A stretch of 64,000 nucleotides of DNA from Pseudomonas panipatensis (GTDB lineage: Bacteria; Pseudomonadota; Gammaproteobacteria; Pseudomonadales; Pseudomonadaceae): positions 424,102-488,101 of the forward strand of contig NZ_FNDS01000004.1 of the NCBI RefSeq assembly GCF_900099785.1, in the 5' to 3' direction. This document shows positions 8,014-18,110 of the stretch, piece after piece. The notes beneath the pieces were generated by a model. It saw only the letters and a program-made list of their open reading frames with translations. It was not told the DNA's origin and made no database searches. Position 1 is the stretch's first letter, and the number at the start of each line of letters is the position of its first letter. Both the position numbers and the translations under genes were made by a program.

Positions 8014-9918
8014 TCAGATCTCGACCTGGGTACCCAGCTCGATCACCCGGTTCAACGGCAGATTGAAGTAGCGCAGGTTGCTGTTGGCATTCTTCAGCAG
8101 GAATGCGAACAGCCCCTCGCGCCAGCGCGCCATGCCGATGCGTTTCGACGGAATCACCGTCTCGCGGCTGAGGAAGTAGGTGGTGCGCATGGGACTGAAG
8201 TCGAGTTCGTTGAGGTGGCAGTACTTCAGCGCCGACGGGATGTCCGGGTCCTCCATGAAGCCGAAGTGCAGCACCACGCGGAAGAAGCCCTCGCCATAGG
8301 CATCCACCTCGAAGCGACGATCCGGCGCCACGCGCGGGCTGTCTTCGTTGACCACAGTGAGCAGCACCACCTGCTCGTGCAGCACCTGGTTGTGCAGCAG
8401 GTTGTGCAACAGCGCGTGGGGCACGGCGTCGGTGCGCGCGGTGAGGAACACGGCCGTGCCCTGTACCCGGTGCGGCGGCTGCGAACGGATACTGGCGATG
8501 AACAGCGGCAGCGGCAGCGAACCCTCGTCGAGGCGATCCCAGAGCAACTGACGGCCACGCTTCCAGGTGGTCATGAGGATGAACAGCGCGACCCCGGCGA
8601 CCACCGGGAAGGCGCCGCCCTGGACCATCTTCGGCAGGTTCGCCGAGAAGAACAGCGAATCCACCAGCAGCATCAGGCAGAAGAACGGGATGGCCAGCCA
8701 CAGCGGCCATTTCCAGTGCAGCCAGAACACCACGCCCATCAGCAGGGTGGTCACCAGCATGGTCCCGGTCACCGCCACGCCGTAGGCCGAGGCCAGGGCC
8801 GCGGAGGACTCGAAACCGAGCACCAGCAGGACCACGCCGACCATCAGCGCCCAGTTGACCCCGGAGATGTAGATCTGCCCCTGCTCGTGGCTGGAGGTGT
8901 GCTGGACGAACATGCGCGGCACGAAGCCGAGCTGGATGGCCTGGCGGGTCAGCGAGAAGGCGCCGGAAATCACGGCCTGGGACGCGATCACCGTGGCCAC
9001 GGTGGACAGCGCCACCATCGGCAGCAAGGCCCAGGAAGGCGCCAGCAGGTAGAAGGGATTACGCGCGGACTCCGGGTCGAACAGGATCATCGCGCCCTGG
9101 CCGAAGTAGTTCAGCACCAGCGCCGGCAGCACCAGGGCGAACCAGGCGCGGGCAATCGGCTTGCGGCCGAAGTGTCCCATGTCGGCGTAGAGCGCCTCGG
9201 CGCCGGTCAGCGCCAGCACGGTGGCGCCCAGGATGGCCACGCCGATGCCCGGGTGAATGATGAAGAAATGCACGGCCCAATAAGGGTTCATCGCCTGCAG
9301 CACTACCGGGTGCTGGTAGATGCCATAGATGCCCAGCACCCCCAGGACGACGAACCAGAGCACCATCACCGGACCGAACAGGATGCCGATGCGCGCGGTG
9401 CCATGGCGCTGGATGAGGAACAGGCCGACCAGCACGATCAGCGAAAGCGGCACCACCCAGTGTTCCAGGCCGGCGAAGGCGATCTCCAGGCCCTCGATCG
9501 CCGAGAGCACCGAGATCGCCGGGGTGATCATGCTGTCGCCGTAGAACAGCGAGGCGCCGAACAGGCCGAGCACCACCAGGATCGAGCTCAGCCGCGGATG
9601 CTCATGCGCGGCGCGGCGCGCCAGGGCGGTCAACGCCATCACCCCGCCCTCGCCCTGGTTGTCGGCGCGCAGAACGAAGAGCACGTACTTGATCGACACG
9701 ACCCAGATCAACGACCAGAAGATCAGCGAGAGAATGCCGAGGATGGCGTCGTGGCCGACCTCCACCCCATAACCTCCGACGAAGACTTCCTTGAGGGTGT
9801 ACAGCGGGCTAGTGCCGATATCCCCGTACACCACGCCGATAGCGGCCACCATCATGCCTAGGGGAGAGCTGGAGTGGCGCTCCTGGTCCTCTGCGATTCC
9901 AGCGCGGGCATGCGACAT
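8014..9918 (-). CDS. kup: Kup-type potassium uptake transporter
   Basis: A 634-residue protein, the usual Kup length when started at the ATG at 9918 (MSHARAG). The frame is open for 20 more codons upstream, but AGAGGAA sits just before 9918. About 12 membrane segments fill the first ~460 residues, with family motifs such as [17 protein letters not shown] near residue 30 and [14 protein letters not shown] cytosolic C-terminal tail of ~170 residues follows. It takes up K+, most likely with H+, in the inner membrane. It is a single-gene unit, divergent from rimO. Confidence 0.95.
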   Translation of the reverse strand: MSHARAGIAEDQERHSSSPLGMMVAAIGVVYGDIGTSPLYTLKEVFVGGYGVEVGHDAILGILSLIFWSLIWVVSIKYVLFVLRADNQGEGGVMALTALARRAAHEHPRLSSILVVLGLFGASLFYGDSMITPAISVLSAIEGLEIAFAGLEHWVVPLSLIVLVGLFLIQRHGTARIGILFGPVMVLWFVVLGVLGIYGIYQHPVVLQAMNPYWAVHFFIIHPGIGVAILGATVLALTGAEALYADMGHFGRKPIARAWFALVLPALVLNYFGQGAMILFDPESARNPFYLLAPSWALLPMVALSTVATVIASQAVISGAFSLTRQAIQLGFVPRMFVQHTSSHEQGQIYISGVNWALMVGVVLLVLGFESSAALASAYGVAVTGTMLVTTLLMGVVFWLHWKWPLWLAIPFFCLMLLVDSLFFSANLPKMVQGGAFPVVAGVALFILMTTWKRGRQLLWDRLDEGSLPLPLFIASIRSQPPHRVQGTAVFLTARTDAVPHALLHNLLHNQVLHEQVVLLTVVNEDSPRVAPDRRFEVDAYGEGFFRVVLHFGFMEDPDIPSALKYCHLNELDFSPMRTTYFLSRETVIPSKRIGMARWREGLFAFLLKNANSNLRYFNLPLNRVIELGTQVEI

Positions 9919-10080
9919 GTAACAGAATTCCTCTGAAAAAATTCGGCGCATCCTGCTCCGACACACTCGGCGATGCAAGAGTCGCGAAGTCTTGATTTGA
10001 ATGACTATAGAGGGAGATGCGGCGGATTACCCTGTTCTACACGCAATCCGGCCACCTGCGACAGGTTGCCTCACGGAGGC

Positions 10081-10109
10081 TGGTCAAGCACGCGGGCTGC
10101 CGGTAGAAT
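10081..10109 (+). promoter_or_regulatory. Candidate promoter of rimO
   Basis: TGGTCA (10081-10086), a 17-base spacer and TAGAAT (10104-10109), 55 bases before the rimO ATG. The -35 is weak; the call rests on the -10 and spacing. Confidence 0.4.
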
Positions 10110-10163
10110 TGCGCACTTTTTGATCAGAGGCGCCATCAGCGCGCCCTTCGAGGTTAGCCGCAC

Positions 10164-11486
<1,323 letters not shown>

Positions 11487-11506
11487 GAACCACCTGGAGT
11501 CCACCG

Positions 11507-11529
11507 AAAGCCCCGCCTCGCGGGGCTTT
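11507..11529 (+). terminator. Intrinsic terminator after rimO
   Basis: AAAGCCCCGC (11507-11516), loop CTC, GCGGGGCTTT (11520-11529). It ends 22 bases before the next start codon. Confidence 0.85.
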
Positions 11530-11551
11530 CTCTTTGCGCCTGGAGGCACCC

Positions 11552-12013
11552 GTGCTCAACAACGACATTCTGCGCAGCCTGCGCTACACCCTCGACATCA
11601 GCGACGCCGAGATGGCGGACATCGCCCGCCTGGCCGGCCTGGAGCTAAGCGCAGCGGAGATCGCGAGCATGCTCCTGCGCGAGGATGAGGCCGACTATCG
11701 CGCCTGCTCGGACGCCGAATTGGCGCGCTTCCTCGACGGCCTGGTCGTGCATCGCCGCGGCCGCGACGACAGCCGACCGCTGCCGGCGCTGGAGCTGCCG
11801 CTGAACAACAATCAGGTGCTGAAGAAGCTGCGCGTGGCCTTCGAGCTGCGCGACGAGGACCTCCATGCGATCCTCGCCGACGCCGGCTTGCCCTTGTCCA
11901 AGGCCGAACTCAGCGCCCTCTTCCGCAAGCCGGAGCACGCCAACTACCGGCCGTGCGGCGACCAGCTACTGCGCAACCTTCTCCGCGGGCTGACGCTCCG
12001 TCTGCGTGGCTGA
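11552..12013 (+). CDS. DUF1456 (YehS-like) family protein
   Basis: A 153-residue protein with two copies of a ~70-residue module: NNDILRSLRYTLDISD and NNNQVLKKLRVAFELRD open each half, and EADYRACSD and HANYRPCGD close them. This duplication is typical of DUF1456. The function is unknown; the fold may be HTH-like, which is a guess. The GTG at 11552 is chosen because TGGAGG precedes it by 5 bases; a TTG six codons upstream is the alternative. The last 48 bases overlap, tail to tail, the end of the convergent glycosyltransferase gene. Confidence 0.85.
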   Translation: MLNNDILRSLRYTLDISDAEMADIARLAGLELSAAEIASMLLREDEADYRACSDAELARFLDGLVVHRRGRDDSRPLPALELPLNNNQVLKKLRVAFELRDEDLHAILADAGLPLSKAELSALFRKPEHANYRPCGDQLLRNLLRGLTLRLRG

Positions 12014-13564
12014 GGGCGTCGCGCCGGCCTGCGGAAGATACGCCAGGCTGTGCTCGCCCTGGCGCTTCTTGGCGAAACGCTGGCCATTGTTCTGGCGTTC
12101 TTCGATCTGCCGGTGGTCTGCGCTCAGGTAGGCCAGCGGAATCTCGCCTTTGCCCCGCACATTGACGATCAGCACACTGCGCTGCGGGTCCCAGGCATGT
12201 CCGGTGTAGCGCTGCAGCCAGGCGAACAAGGCGGCACTGTCACCGTTGCGCGGGTAATCCGCGCTCTCGGGCACGTAGAGGAAGGGTTCGGCCTGCGGCT
12301 GCCCATGTAGCTCCAGGTAGAGCGGTAGCTTGCGGTCGATATCGCCGAGCATCACCACCCGCCACTGCGACCAGGGCGCGACGCGCGCGGCCTCAGTGTG
12401 CAGATCCTCGGCCAGGCCCATGACGCCGCCACCGCTATTGCTCCACGGATAGACGACACCGAGCACCAGCAGGAGCAGCGCCGCCACGACCGCGACCGTC
12501 CGGCTCCAGACCTTGCCGGCGGGCAGACCGGCACGCTGGCGCGCCTCGCGGCGGCGCATCAGCCACCAGGCCGCGAGAAGTTGGGCAAAGGGCACCAGGG
12601 GCAACACATAGTAGCTCCGCCGGCTGCCACTGGCGGTGAAGAACAGGAACAGCAGACCTAGCGCCCAGAGCAGCCAGCGCTCGTTGCCGTCCAGGGTTTT
12701 CCAGTTGCGCAGCGCCAGCCACAACCCGGCGATCCACAGCGGCGCCCAGGGCAAGGTGTAGACCGGCAAGTAGATCAGATAGGTGTAGATCGGTCCCATG
12801 TGGTCGAACGGCCGGAAGAACCGCACCACGTTCTCGCGGAACACCAGCGCCAGGCCGCTCTCGCCATAGCTGGGCGCGCCATACAGGTGGGAGAGCAGGA
12901 AGGGAATCATGTAGACCAGCGCGGAGACGGCAAGCGCTGCCAGCAGACGCAGGTTCAGGTGGCGTTTCCAGCGTCCCTGGGGAATCAGATGGGGCAGCAG
13001 CGCCAGCGCCGGCAGGACGAAGCCGATCAGGCCCTTGCACAGCGACGTCAGCGTCAGGATCAGGCAGAACACCAGATAACGGCCGAAGCGCGTGTCCTCG
13101 GGCCCGCGCCAGTACCAGTAGAGGGCGCCGAGCAAGCCGAACACGGTCAGGATGTCGGCGGTGGCGACACGCGACCAGAAGGCGAAATAAAAGGTCGTCG
13201 CCAGCAGCCAGCCGGCCACCAGCCCGGTGCCCTTGCGGAACAGGCGCTCGCCGAGCAGATAGATCAGCCAGACACTGCCCCAGCCGGCGAACACCGAACT
13301 CCAGCGCAGCGTCCAGTTGTTCAGCCCGAACAGCTTCGCCGGCGCGGCGATCAGCCAGTAGGTCAGCAGCGGCTTGTCGTAATAGGCCGTACCAGCCAGG
13401 TAAGGGTCCAGGTAATCGCCCGACTGCAGCATGCGCAGGGTGATCACTCCCCAGCGGATCTCCGGTCCCCAGACCTCGCGCATGCCCAGTCCCAACAGCA
13501 GAATCACGGCGCTCGCGACGAGCAGAAACACCAGGGCCCCGCGATCCGTTCTCAAGAAATTCAT
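11966..13564 (-). CDS. ArnT/PMT-like membrane glycosyltransferase
   Basis: A 532-residue protein from the ATG at 13564 (MNFLRTDRG), preceded by GGAGAGG; a longer frame exists but its extra 47 residues look non-coding. About 12 membrane helices occupy residues 10-410. The first periplasmic loop has REVWGPEIRWG and YYDKPLLTYW, as in ArnT and other GT83 enzymes that use polyprenyl-linked sugars. The C-terminal ~120 residues are soluble and periplasmic. The substrate is unknown; no arn operon is nearby, so L-Ara4N transfer to lipid A should not be assumed. The 3' end overlaps the DUF1456 gene by 48 bases. Confidence 0.8.
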   Translation of the reverse strand: MNFLRTDRGALVFLLVASAVILLLGLGMREVWGPEIRWGVITLRMLQSGDYLDPYLAGTAYYDKPLLTYWLIAAPAKLFGLNNWTLRWSSVFAGWGSVWLIYLLGERLFRKGTGLVAGWLLATTFYFAFWSRVATADILTVFGLLGALYWYWRGPEDTRFGRYLVFCLILTLTSLCKGLIGFVLPALALLPHLIPQGRWKRHLNLRLLAALAVSALVYMIPFLLSHLYGAPSYGESGLALVFRENVVRFFRPFDHMGPIYTYLIYLPVYTLPWAPLWIAGLWLALRNWKTLDGNERWLLWALGLLFLFFTASGSRRSYYVLPLVPFAQLLAAWWLMRRREARQRAGLPAGKVWSRTVAVVAALLLLVLGVVYPWSNSGGGVMGLAEDLHTEAARVAPWSQWRVVMLGDIDRKLPLYLELHGQPQAEPFLYVPESADYPRNGDSAALFAWLQRYTGHAWDPQRSVLIVNVRGKGEIPLAYLSADHRQIEERQNNGQRFAKKRQGEHSLAYLPQAGATPSATQTERQPAEKVAQ

Positions 13565-13782
13565 CCAGCCTCTCCACGCCAGTTCCGACGACCCTTTGCG
13601 CGCAGCAATGCCGCGGCGCGCAAACAGTAGCCAGCGGTTCGTTACGCGCAGGTTAAGGAAGCGTAGAACCGATGTGACGCCGCGGGGCTCGCGATGACCC
13701 ACCATTTTCGACCTGGATAGTGATCGGCCCGGCCCGTCGCTTGGCGCTAGGGTGGGCGCACAAGAACAACTCGGAGCCCACT

Positions 13783-14553
13783 ATGCATCCCTACTTCAGC
13801 CTGGCCGGCCGCACCGCGCTGGTCACCGGCGGTACCCGTGGTATCGGCCGGATGATTGCCCAAGGTTTCCTCGAAGCCGGCGCCCGCGTGTTCATCTGCG
13901 CCCGCGATGGCGATGCCTGCGCACAGACCGCCGACGAACTGTCGGCCTACGGCGAATGCCATGGCCTGCCCGCCAACCTGTCCGGCGAGGAAGGCGTTCG
14001 CGCCATGGCCGCCGATCTGCAACGGCGGATCGATCGGCTCGACATTCTGGTGAACAACGCCGGCACCACCTGGGGCGCGCCACTGGAAAGCTATCCGGCG
14101 GCGGGCTGGGACAAGGTCATGCAGCTCAACGTCACCGCGGTTTTCGGCTGCATCCAGCAACTGCTGCCGCTGCTGCGTCAGGCAGGCTCGGCGGAAAGTC
14201 CGGCGCGGGTCATCAACATCGGCTCGGTGGCGGGCATCGCCAGCCTCGGCGAACAGGCCTACGCCTACGGACCGAGCAAGGCCGCCCTGCATCAACTGTC
14301 GCGCATGCTGGCCCGCGAGCTGGTGGGGCAGCACATCAACGTCAACGTGATCGCTCCCGGACGCTTCCCGAGCAAAATGACCCGGCATATCGCCAACGAC
14401 CCGGAAGCGCTGGCCGAAGACAATGCCTACATCCCGATGGGCCGTTGGGGCCGCGAAGCGGAAATGGCCGCCCTGGCGATCAGCCTGGCGAGCACCGCCG
14501 GCGCCTACATGACCGGCAACATCATTCCCATCGATGGGGGCTTCCACCTCTGA
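13783..14553 (+). CDS. rhlG: RhlG-like beta-ketoacyl reductase (SDR family)
   Basis: A 256-residue short-chain dehydrogenase. The NADP-binding TGGTRGIG is at residues 15-22 and NNAG follows near 90. The catalytic Ser is in INIGSVAG, with Tyr162 and Lys166 (YGPSK). Sequence and length match P. aeruginosa RhlG along the whole chain, including the C-terminal GNIIPIDGGFHL. RhlG is an NADPH-dependent beta-ketoacyl reductase once tied to rhamnolipid precursor supply; its true physiological role is debated. CGGAG lies before ATG 13783, and the frame extends 21 codons further. No rhlAB genes are in the window. I did not find a clear sigma-54 site upstream. Confidence 0.88.
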   Translation: MHPYFSLAGRTALVTGGTRGIGRMIAQGFLEAGARVFICARDGDACAQTADELSAYGECHGLPANLSGEEGVRAMAADLQRRIDRLDILVNNAGTTWGAPLESYPAAGWDKVMQLNVTAVFGCIQQLLPLLRQAGSAESPARVINIGSVAGIASLGEQAYAYGPSKAALHQLSRMLARELVGQHINVNVIAPGRFPSKMTRHIANDPEALAEDNAYIPMGRWGREAEMAALAISLASTAGAYMTGNIIPIDGGFHL

Positions 14554-14637
14554 TCGGCGAGGGCTGCCCCGGCCGCGAAGTCTCGGACCGGGGCAAATCG
14601 GCTACCATGGCGCTCTTTGCGCCAGCGTCCATCCGCC

Positions 14638-15339
14638 ATGTCCTACGCCATCAGCCCCATCGGCCATATCCGCTCCTGTTTCAAGGAGAAATTCGCCATA
14701 CCGCGCCAGCCCCAACTGGCGCCCGCCGCGCGCGGCGTGCTGGAGCTATTGCCGCCCTTCGACCAGGGCGAAGCAGTCGAAGGGCTGGAACGGATCAGCC
14801 ACGTCTGGTTGCTGTTCCTCTTCCATCAAGCCCTGGAAGACAAGCCCCGCTTGAAAGTACGGCCACCGCGCCTGGGTGGAAACCGCTCGCTGGGCGTATT
14901 CGCCACCCGCGCCACGCACCGCCCGAACGGCATCGGCCAATCGGTGGTGAAACTGGATCGGGTCGAGCCAGGACGACTCTGGCTATCCGGCATCGACCTG
15001 CTGGACGGCACGCCGGTCATCGACATCAAGCCCTATGTGCCCTATGCCGACGCGGTTGCCGACGCCCATAACGGCATCGCCGATGCACCGCCGGCGCCTA
15101 TTCCTGTGCAATGGAGCGAGAGCGCGCTGATCCAGGCAGGTGAACAGGCGCTGCGCCTGGGCGAGCCGGTGGTCGAGTTGATCGAACAGTGCCTGGCCCA
15201 GGACCCGCGCCCGGCCTACCAAAAACCCACCCCGGAACGGCGCTACGGCGCTCGCCTGTGGGATCTCGACGTGCACTGGCACTACCCTGAACCTGGCGTG
15301 ATCCGCGTGCTCGACGTGCAACCGGGCACAGATGGCTGA
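14638..15339 (+). CDS. trmO: tRNA (N6-threonylcarbamoyladenosine37-N6)-methyltransferase TrmO
   Basis: A 233-residue protein of the TsaA/YaeB family. The N-terminal beta-barrel carries SPIGHIRSCFKEKF and the signature TRATHRPNGIGQSVVKL, which holds the SAM- and tRNA-binding residues. A C-terminal extension of ~80 residues follows, as in E. coli TrmO. It methylates t6A37 in ANN-decoding tRNAs. The ATG at 14638 is chosen over one 21 bases upstream because the product then starts MSYAISPIG as in the family. It lies 84 bases after rhlG on the same strand. Confidence 0.9.
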   Translation: MSYAISPIGHIRSCFKEKFAIPRQPQLAPAARGVLELLPPFDQGEAVEGLERISHVWLLFLFHQALEDKPRLKVRPPRLGGNRSLGVFATRATHRPNGIGQSVVKLDRVEPGRLWLSGIDLLDGTPVIDIKPYVPYADAVADAHNGIADAPPAPIPVQWSESALIQAGEQALRLGEPVVELIEQCLAQDPRPAYQKPTPERRYGARLWDLDVHWHYPEPGVIRVLDVQPGTDG

Positions 15340-15399
15340 GCATCGAGGTAGCCGCTGACAATCCGCTCGGCGGCGACCAGCGACCTGCAATCATCTGGG

Positions 15400-15624
15400 T
15401 TAGAAACAGCGCCAGGACAGAAAACAGCGGCGTCTCGTGCGCAACAGCCGATAACTCTTGAGCGTCAACTGCGAACAGCCGTTAGCGCTGCTCAAGTAGC
15501 CGAGATACGCGAGCAACTCGATGAGTGTCGGATGCAGCAGACTCTGTTGGCCATCCCTGACTTTGGCAAGAACCTTCCTCAGTTCGTCACCCTTACTCAG
15601 TGAGAACTTGCTTATGTCTTCCAC
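15400..15624 (-). CDS. Possible small hypothetical protein
   Basis: A 74-residue frame in an AT-richer stretch. The N-terminal half (DISKFSLSKGDELRKVLAKV) could form an amphipathic helix, and the C-terminus is rich in Arg and aromatic residues. AGGAG lies about 12 bases upstream of the ATG, rather far. I recognise no family, and codon use is unlike the neighbouring genes. It may be a small acquired gene or a chance frame. Confidence 0.35.
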   Translation of the reverse strand: MEDISKFSLSKGDELRKVLAKVRDGQQSLLHPTLIELLAYLGYLSSANGCSQLTLKSYRLLRTRRRCFLSWRCF

Positions 15625-16110
15625 TCTCTCCTACCTCTAAAGTTCCATTAGCGCATGCAGGATTAACACCCGACATGCAACGATAGGGGCTATATGCTGA
15701 CTACTGCGTCAGCAATGACATAAGCAGAAATATTGAACGACTACTGTGAACGGCTGGTCATATTGAGTATTTAGGAAATTTTCCAAACCGGGAAAAAGTG
15801 AGAATCCGCCTTTTACTATTGGCAATGGCGGCCCGTGCGATGCTCCGTTTGACGTCAATGATTGCGAAAAAAGTCTCCCTCAGCCCTACAAACACCGGCA
15901 TGGACTTATGAGCAGCAATTCATCGGCAGAATGTGAAAACACCACACTTACTAAATAATAGTGAGAAAACAGAGTCACATACGATATATATCAGCGTAAT
16001 CGAGCCCACACGAACTCCCGCAAGGCTGCCACCACCATGCAATGACTTCGCCTCAAGAACTTAACAAGAAGCGAAACAAGAAAACTTGATCAATGGTTTT
16101 CGACTGAAAT
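15625..16110. other. AT-richer non-coding stretch
   Basis: About 490 bases clearly lower in GC than the rest. It holds a perfect inverted repeat at 15695-15714, the palindrome TTGATCAA at 16086-16093 and several homopolymer runs. The longest plus-strand frame that I see is 28 codons (from 15825) without a ribosome-binding site. No RNA gene is recognisable. Confidence 0.5.
15695..15714. repeat. 20-base inverted repeat
   Basis: TGCTGAC (15695-15701), six bases, GTCAGCA (15708-15714). A perfect dyad in the AT-rich gap; it could be a protein-binding site. No gene start is close by. Confidence 0.45.
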
Positions 16111-16111
16111 G

Positions 16112-16138
16112 AAAAAGCCCGCCATCTGGCGGGCTTTT
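16112..16138. terminator. Terminator of fpr (bidirectional shape)
   Basis: GCCCGCC (16117-16123), loop ATCT, GGCGGGC (16128-16134), flanked by AAAAA and TTTT. On the minus strand it follows the fpr stop by about 15 bases. Confidence 0.88.
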
Positions 16139-16152
16139 CCAGAAGGCTGCGC

Positions 16153-16929
16153 TTACTTCTCGACGAACGCACGCTCGATCAAGTAATCGCCCGGCTCGCC
16201 CATGCGCGGGGAAATCTGCAGGCCGAAACCGTCCAGCACCGCGCTGGTCTCGTCGAGCATGCTCGGGCTGCCGCAGATCATCGCGCGATCGTCCTGCGGG
16301 TTCATCGGCGGCAGGCCGATGTCGGCGAACAGCTTGCCACTGCGCATCAAGTCGGTCTGGCGGCCCATGTTGCGGAACTCTTCGCGGGTCACCAGGGGGT
16401 AGTAGATCAGCTTCTCTTTCACCATCTCGCCGAAATACTCGTGCTCCGGCAGGACCTTGGTGATGAAGTCGGCATAGGCCAGCTCACTGACCCAGCGCAC
16501 GCCGTGAACCAGGATGACCTTGTCGAACTTCTCGTAGACTTCCGGATCCTGGATGACGCTGAGGAACGGCGCCATGCCGGTGCCGGTGCTCAGCAGGTAG
16601 AGGTGCTTGCCCGGCTTGAGGTCGTCCAGCACCAGGGTGCCGGTGGGCTTGCGGCTGACCATCAGCTCGTCGCCCTCCTTGAGGTGCTGCAGACGCGACG
16701 TCAGCGGACCGTCCGGCACCTTGATGCTGAAGAACTCCAGGTGCTCTTCGTAGTTCGGGCTGGCAATACTGTAGGCGCGCATCAGCGGGCGACCGTTGAC
16801 TTCCAGGCCGATCATCACGAACTGACCGGTCTTGAAGCGCAACCCCGGGTTACGGGTGGTCTTGAAGCTGAACAGGGTGTCGTTCCAGTGGTGCACGCTG
16901 AGAACGCGCTCGGTGTACAGGTTGCTCAT
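16153..16929 (-). CDS. fpr: Ferredoxin-NADP+ reductase
   Basis: A 258-residue flavoprotein, the same length and sequence pattern as P. aeruginosa Fpr. The FAD domain has RAYSIASPNYEE; the NADP domain has STGTGMAPFLS and ends in IERAFVEK. It passes electrons between NADPH and ferredoxin or bacterioferritin-associated ferredoxin, which serves iron release and oxidative-stress defence. The ATG at 16929 is used; the codon before it is TTG. It is divergent from finR, the LysR regulator that activates fpr in Pseudomonas, and the region between them carries dyads fit for that control. Confidence 0.95.
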   Translation of the reverse strand: MSNLYTERVLSVHHWNDTLFSFKTTRNPGLRFKTGQFVMIGLEVNGRPLMRAYSIASPNYEEHLEFFSIKVPDGPLTSRLQHLKEGDELMVSRKPTGTLVLDDLKPGKHLYLLSTGTGMAPFLSVIQDPEVYEKFDKVILVHGVRWVSELAYADFITKVLPEHEYFGEMVKEKLIYYPLVTREEFRNMGRQTDLMRSGKLFADIGLPPMNPQDDRAMICGSPSMLDETSAVLDGFGLQISPRMGEPGDYLIERAFVEK

Positions 16930-16973
16930 CAAGGACTCCTAGAGAATCGTGGCGCACCCCAGCAGAATCCGGA

Positions 16974-16993
16974 TGTAGCGCGATTGCGCGACA
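16974..16993. promoter_or_regulatory. Imperfect dyad upstream of fpr
   Basis: TGTaGCGC-GATT-GCGCgACA, an 8-4-8 dyad with one mismatch. It directly follows the fpr -10 and would cover the start of transcription. Operator function is inferred only. Confidence 0.4.
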
Positions 16994-16994
16994 T

Positions 16995-17020
16995 TTTATA
17001 GGGGGCCACAATATCCGCAA
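16995..17020 (-). promoter_or_regulatory. Candidate fpr promoter
   Basis: On the minus strand TTGCGG (17020-17015), 16 bases and TAAAAT (16998-16993, within TATAAAAT). The -35 overlaps one arm of the dyad at 17009-17040, as expected for activation by a LysR protein. Confidence 0.45.
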
Positions 17021-17040
17021 AATAAATTATCTGGATATTG
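17009..17040. promoter_or_regulatory. Candidate FinR operator (8-bp inverted repeat)
   Basis: CAATATCC (17009-17016) and GGATATTG (17033-17040) form a perfect inverted repeat with 16 bases between, and GGAT-N7-ATCC overlaps its right arm (17033-17047). It lies midway between the divergent fpr and finR genes. LysR regulators usually bind such dyads beside their own gene; binding by FinR is inferred. Confidence 0.5.
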
Positions 17041-17162
17041 CTAATCCAAAACGCAGATAAGGCCCGAAGCACAGCGGGTGCGCGCCAGCATAACGCCAGC
17101 TTCCAGCGCTTACGGGCGACCAAATGTCGCGCCAAATGCCCCTGCCGGAGCCACCGATCAGC

Positions 17163-18089
17163 ATGAAATTCACCCTGCGCCAGCTGGAAGTCTTCGTCGC
17201 CGTGGCCCAGCAGGAAAGCGTGTCGCGCGCCGCCGAAGCCCTGTCCATGTCGCAGTCAGCCACCAGTACCGCGCTCGGTGAACTGGAGCGGCAATTCGAC
17301 TGCAAACTGTTCGACCGCGCCGGCAAACGCCTGACGCTCAATGCACTCGGCCGTCAGTTGCTGCCACAAGCGGTCGCCCTGCTCGACCGCGGCGGCGAGA
17401 TAGAAAGCCTGCTCAATGGCAAGAGTGCCTTCGGTTCGCTGGACCTGGGCGCCACGCTGACCATCGGTAACTACCTGGCGACTCTGTTGATCGGTGCGTT
17501 CATGCAGCGCCAGCCGGATTGCCGGGTGCGCCTGCACGTTCACAACACCGCCCATGTGGTACAGCGCGTCGCCCACTACGAACTCGACCTGGGCTTGATC
17601 GAAGGCGACTGCCAGCATACGGACATCGAGGTGCAGCCCTGGATGGAAGACGAACTCGTGGTGTTCTGCGCCCCGCAGCACCCCCTGGCCAACGCCGGCC
17701 CGATCGATCTGGAGCGTCTGAACAGCGAGGCGTGGATTCTTCGCGAACAAGGCTCGGGCACCCGCCTGACCTTCGACCAGGCCATGCGTCACCACCGGGA
17801 GCCCCTGAATATCCGCCTGGAACTGGAGCACACCGAAGCCATCAAGCGCGCCGTCGAATCCGGCCTGGGCATCGGCTGCATCTCACGCCTGGCGCTGCGC
17901 GACGCCTTCCGCCGCGGCAGCCTGGTGCCGGTGGAGACCCCGGATCTGGACCTGCGTCGGCAGTTCTATTTCATCTGGCACCGGCAGAAGTACCAGACCG
18001 CGACCATGCGCGACTTCCTCGAACTCTGTCGCAGCGAAACCGCCGGGATCAGCCGCAGCGACGAAATCGTCCTGCCGATGATTCCCTGA
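17163..18089 (+). CDS. finR: LysR-family regulator of fpr
   Basis: A 308-residue LysR regulator. The N-terminal winged HTH is typical (FTLRQLEVFVAVAQ then SQSATSTALGELERQF). Residues ~90-300 form the two-lobed effector domain. The start at 17163 gives MKFTLRQLEVF, as in P. aeruginosa FinR, with GGAG ten bases upstream. FinR is known to activate fpr under superoxide or iron stress in Pseudomonas; the divergent layout is the same here. It ends 21 bases from the convergent dgkA. Confidence 0.92.
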   Translation: MKFTLRQLEVFVAVAQQESVSRAAEALSMSQSATSTALGELERQFDCKLFDRAGKRLTLNALGRQLLPQAVALLDRGGEIESLLNGKSAFGSLDLGATLTIGNYLATLLIGAFMQRQPDCRVRLHVHNTAHVVQRVAHYELDLGLIEGDCQHTDIEVQPWMEDELVVFCAPQHPLANAGPIDLERLNSEAWILREQGSGTRLTFDQAMRHHREPLNIRLELEHTEAIKRAVESGLGIGCISRLALRDAFRRGSLVPVETPDLDLRRQFYFIWHRQKYQTATMRDFLELCRSETAGISRSDEIVLPMIP

Positions 18090-18110
18090 CGCGGCGCGCC
18101 AGGAGGGCAA

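Noticed and set aside
11966..13564. Calling the glycosyltransferase arnT
   Set aside because: It has the fold, but no arnBCADEF genes are nearby and the C-terminal domain is not recognisably ArnT.
13681..13782. A sigma-54 promoter for rhlG, known in P. aeruginosa
   Set aside because: I found no TGGC-N9-TGC pattern with correct spacing; TTGGCGC near 13740 is not followed by GC at the right distance.
15825..15911. A 28-codon frame in the AT-rich gap
   Set aside because: No ribosome-binding site and no recognisable signal; it could easily be chance.
16086..16093. TTGATCAA as a possible FNR/Anr site
   Set aside because: The half-sites are fused without the four-base spacer, so it does not fit the consensus.
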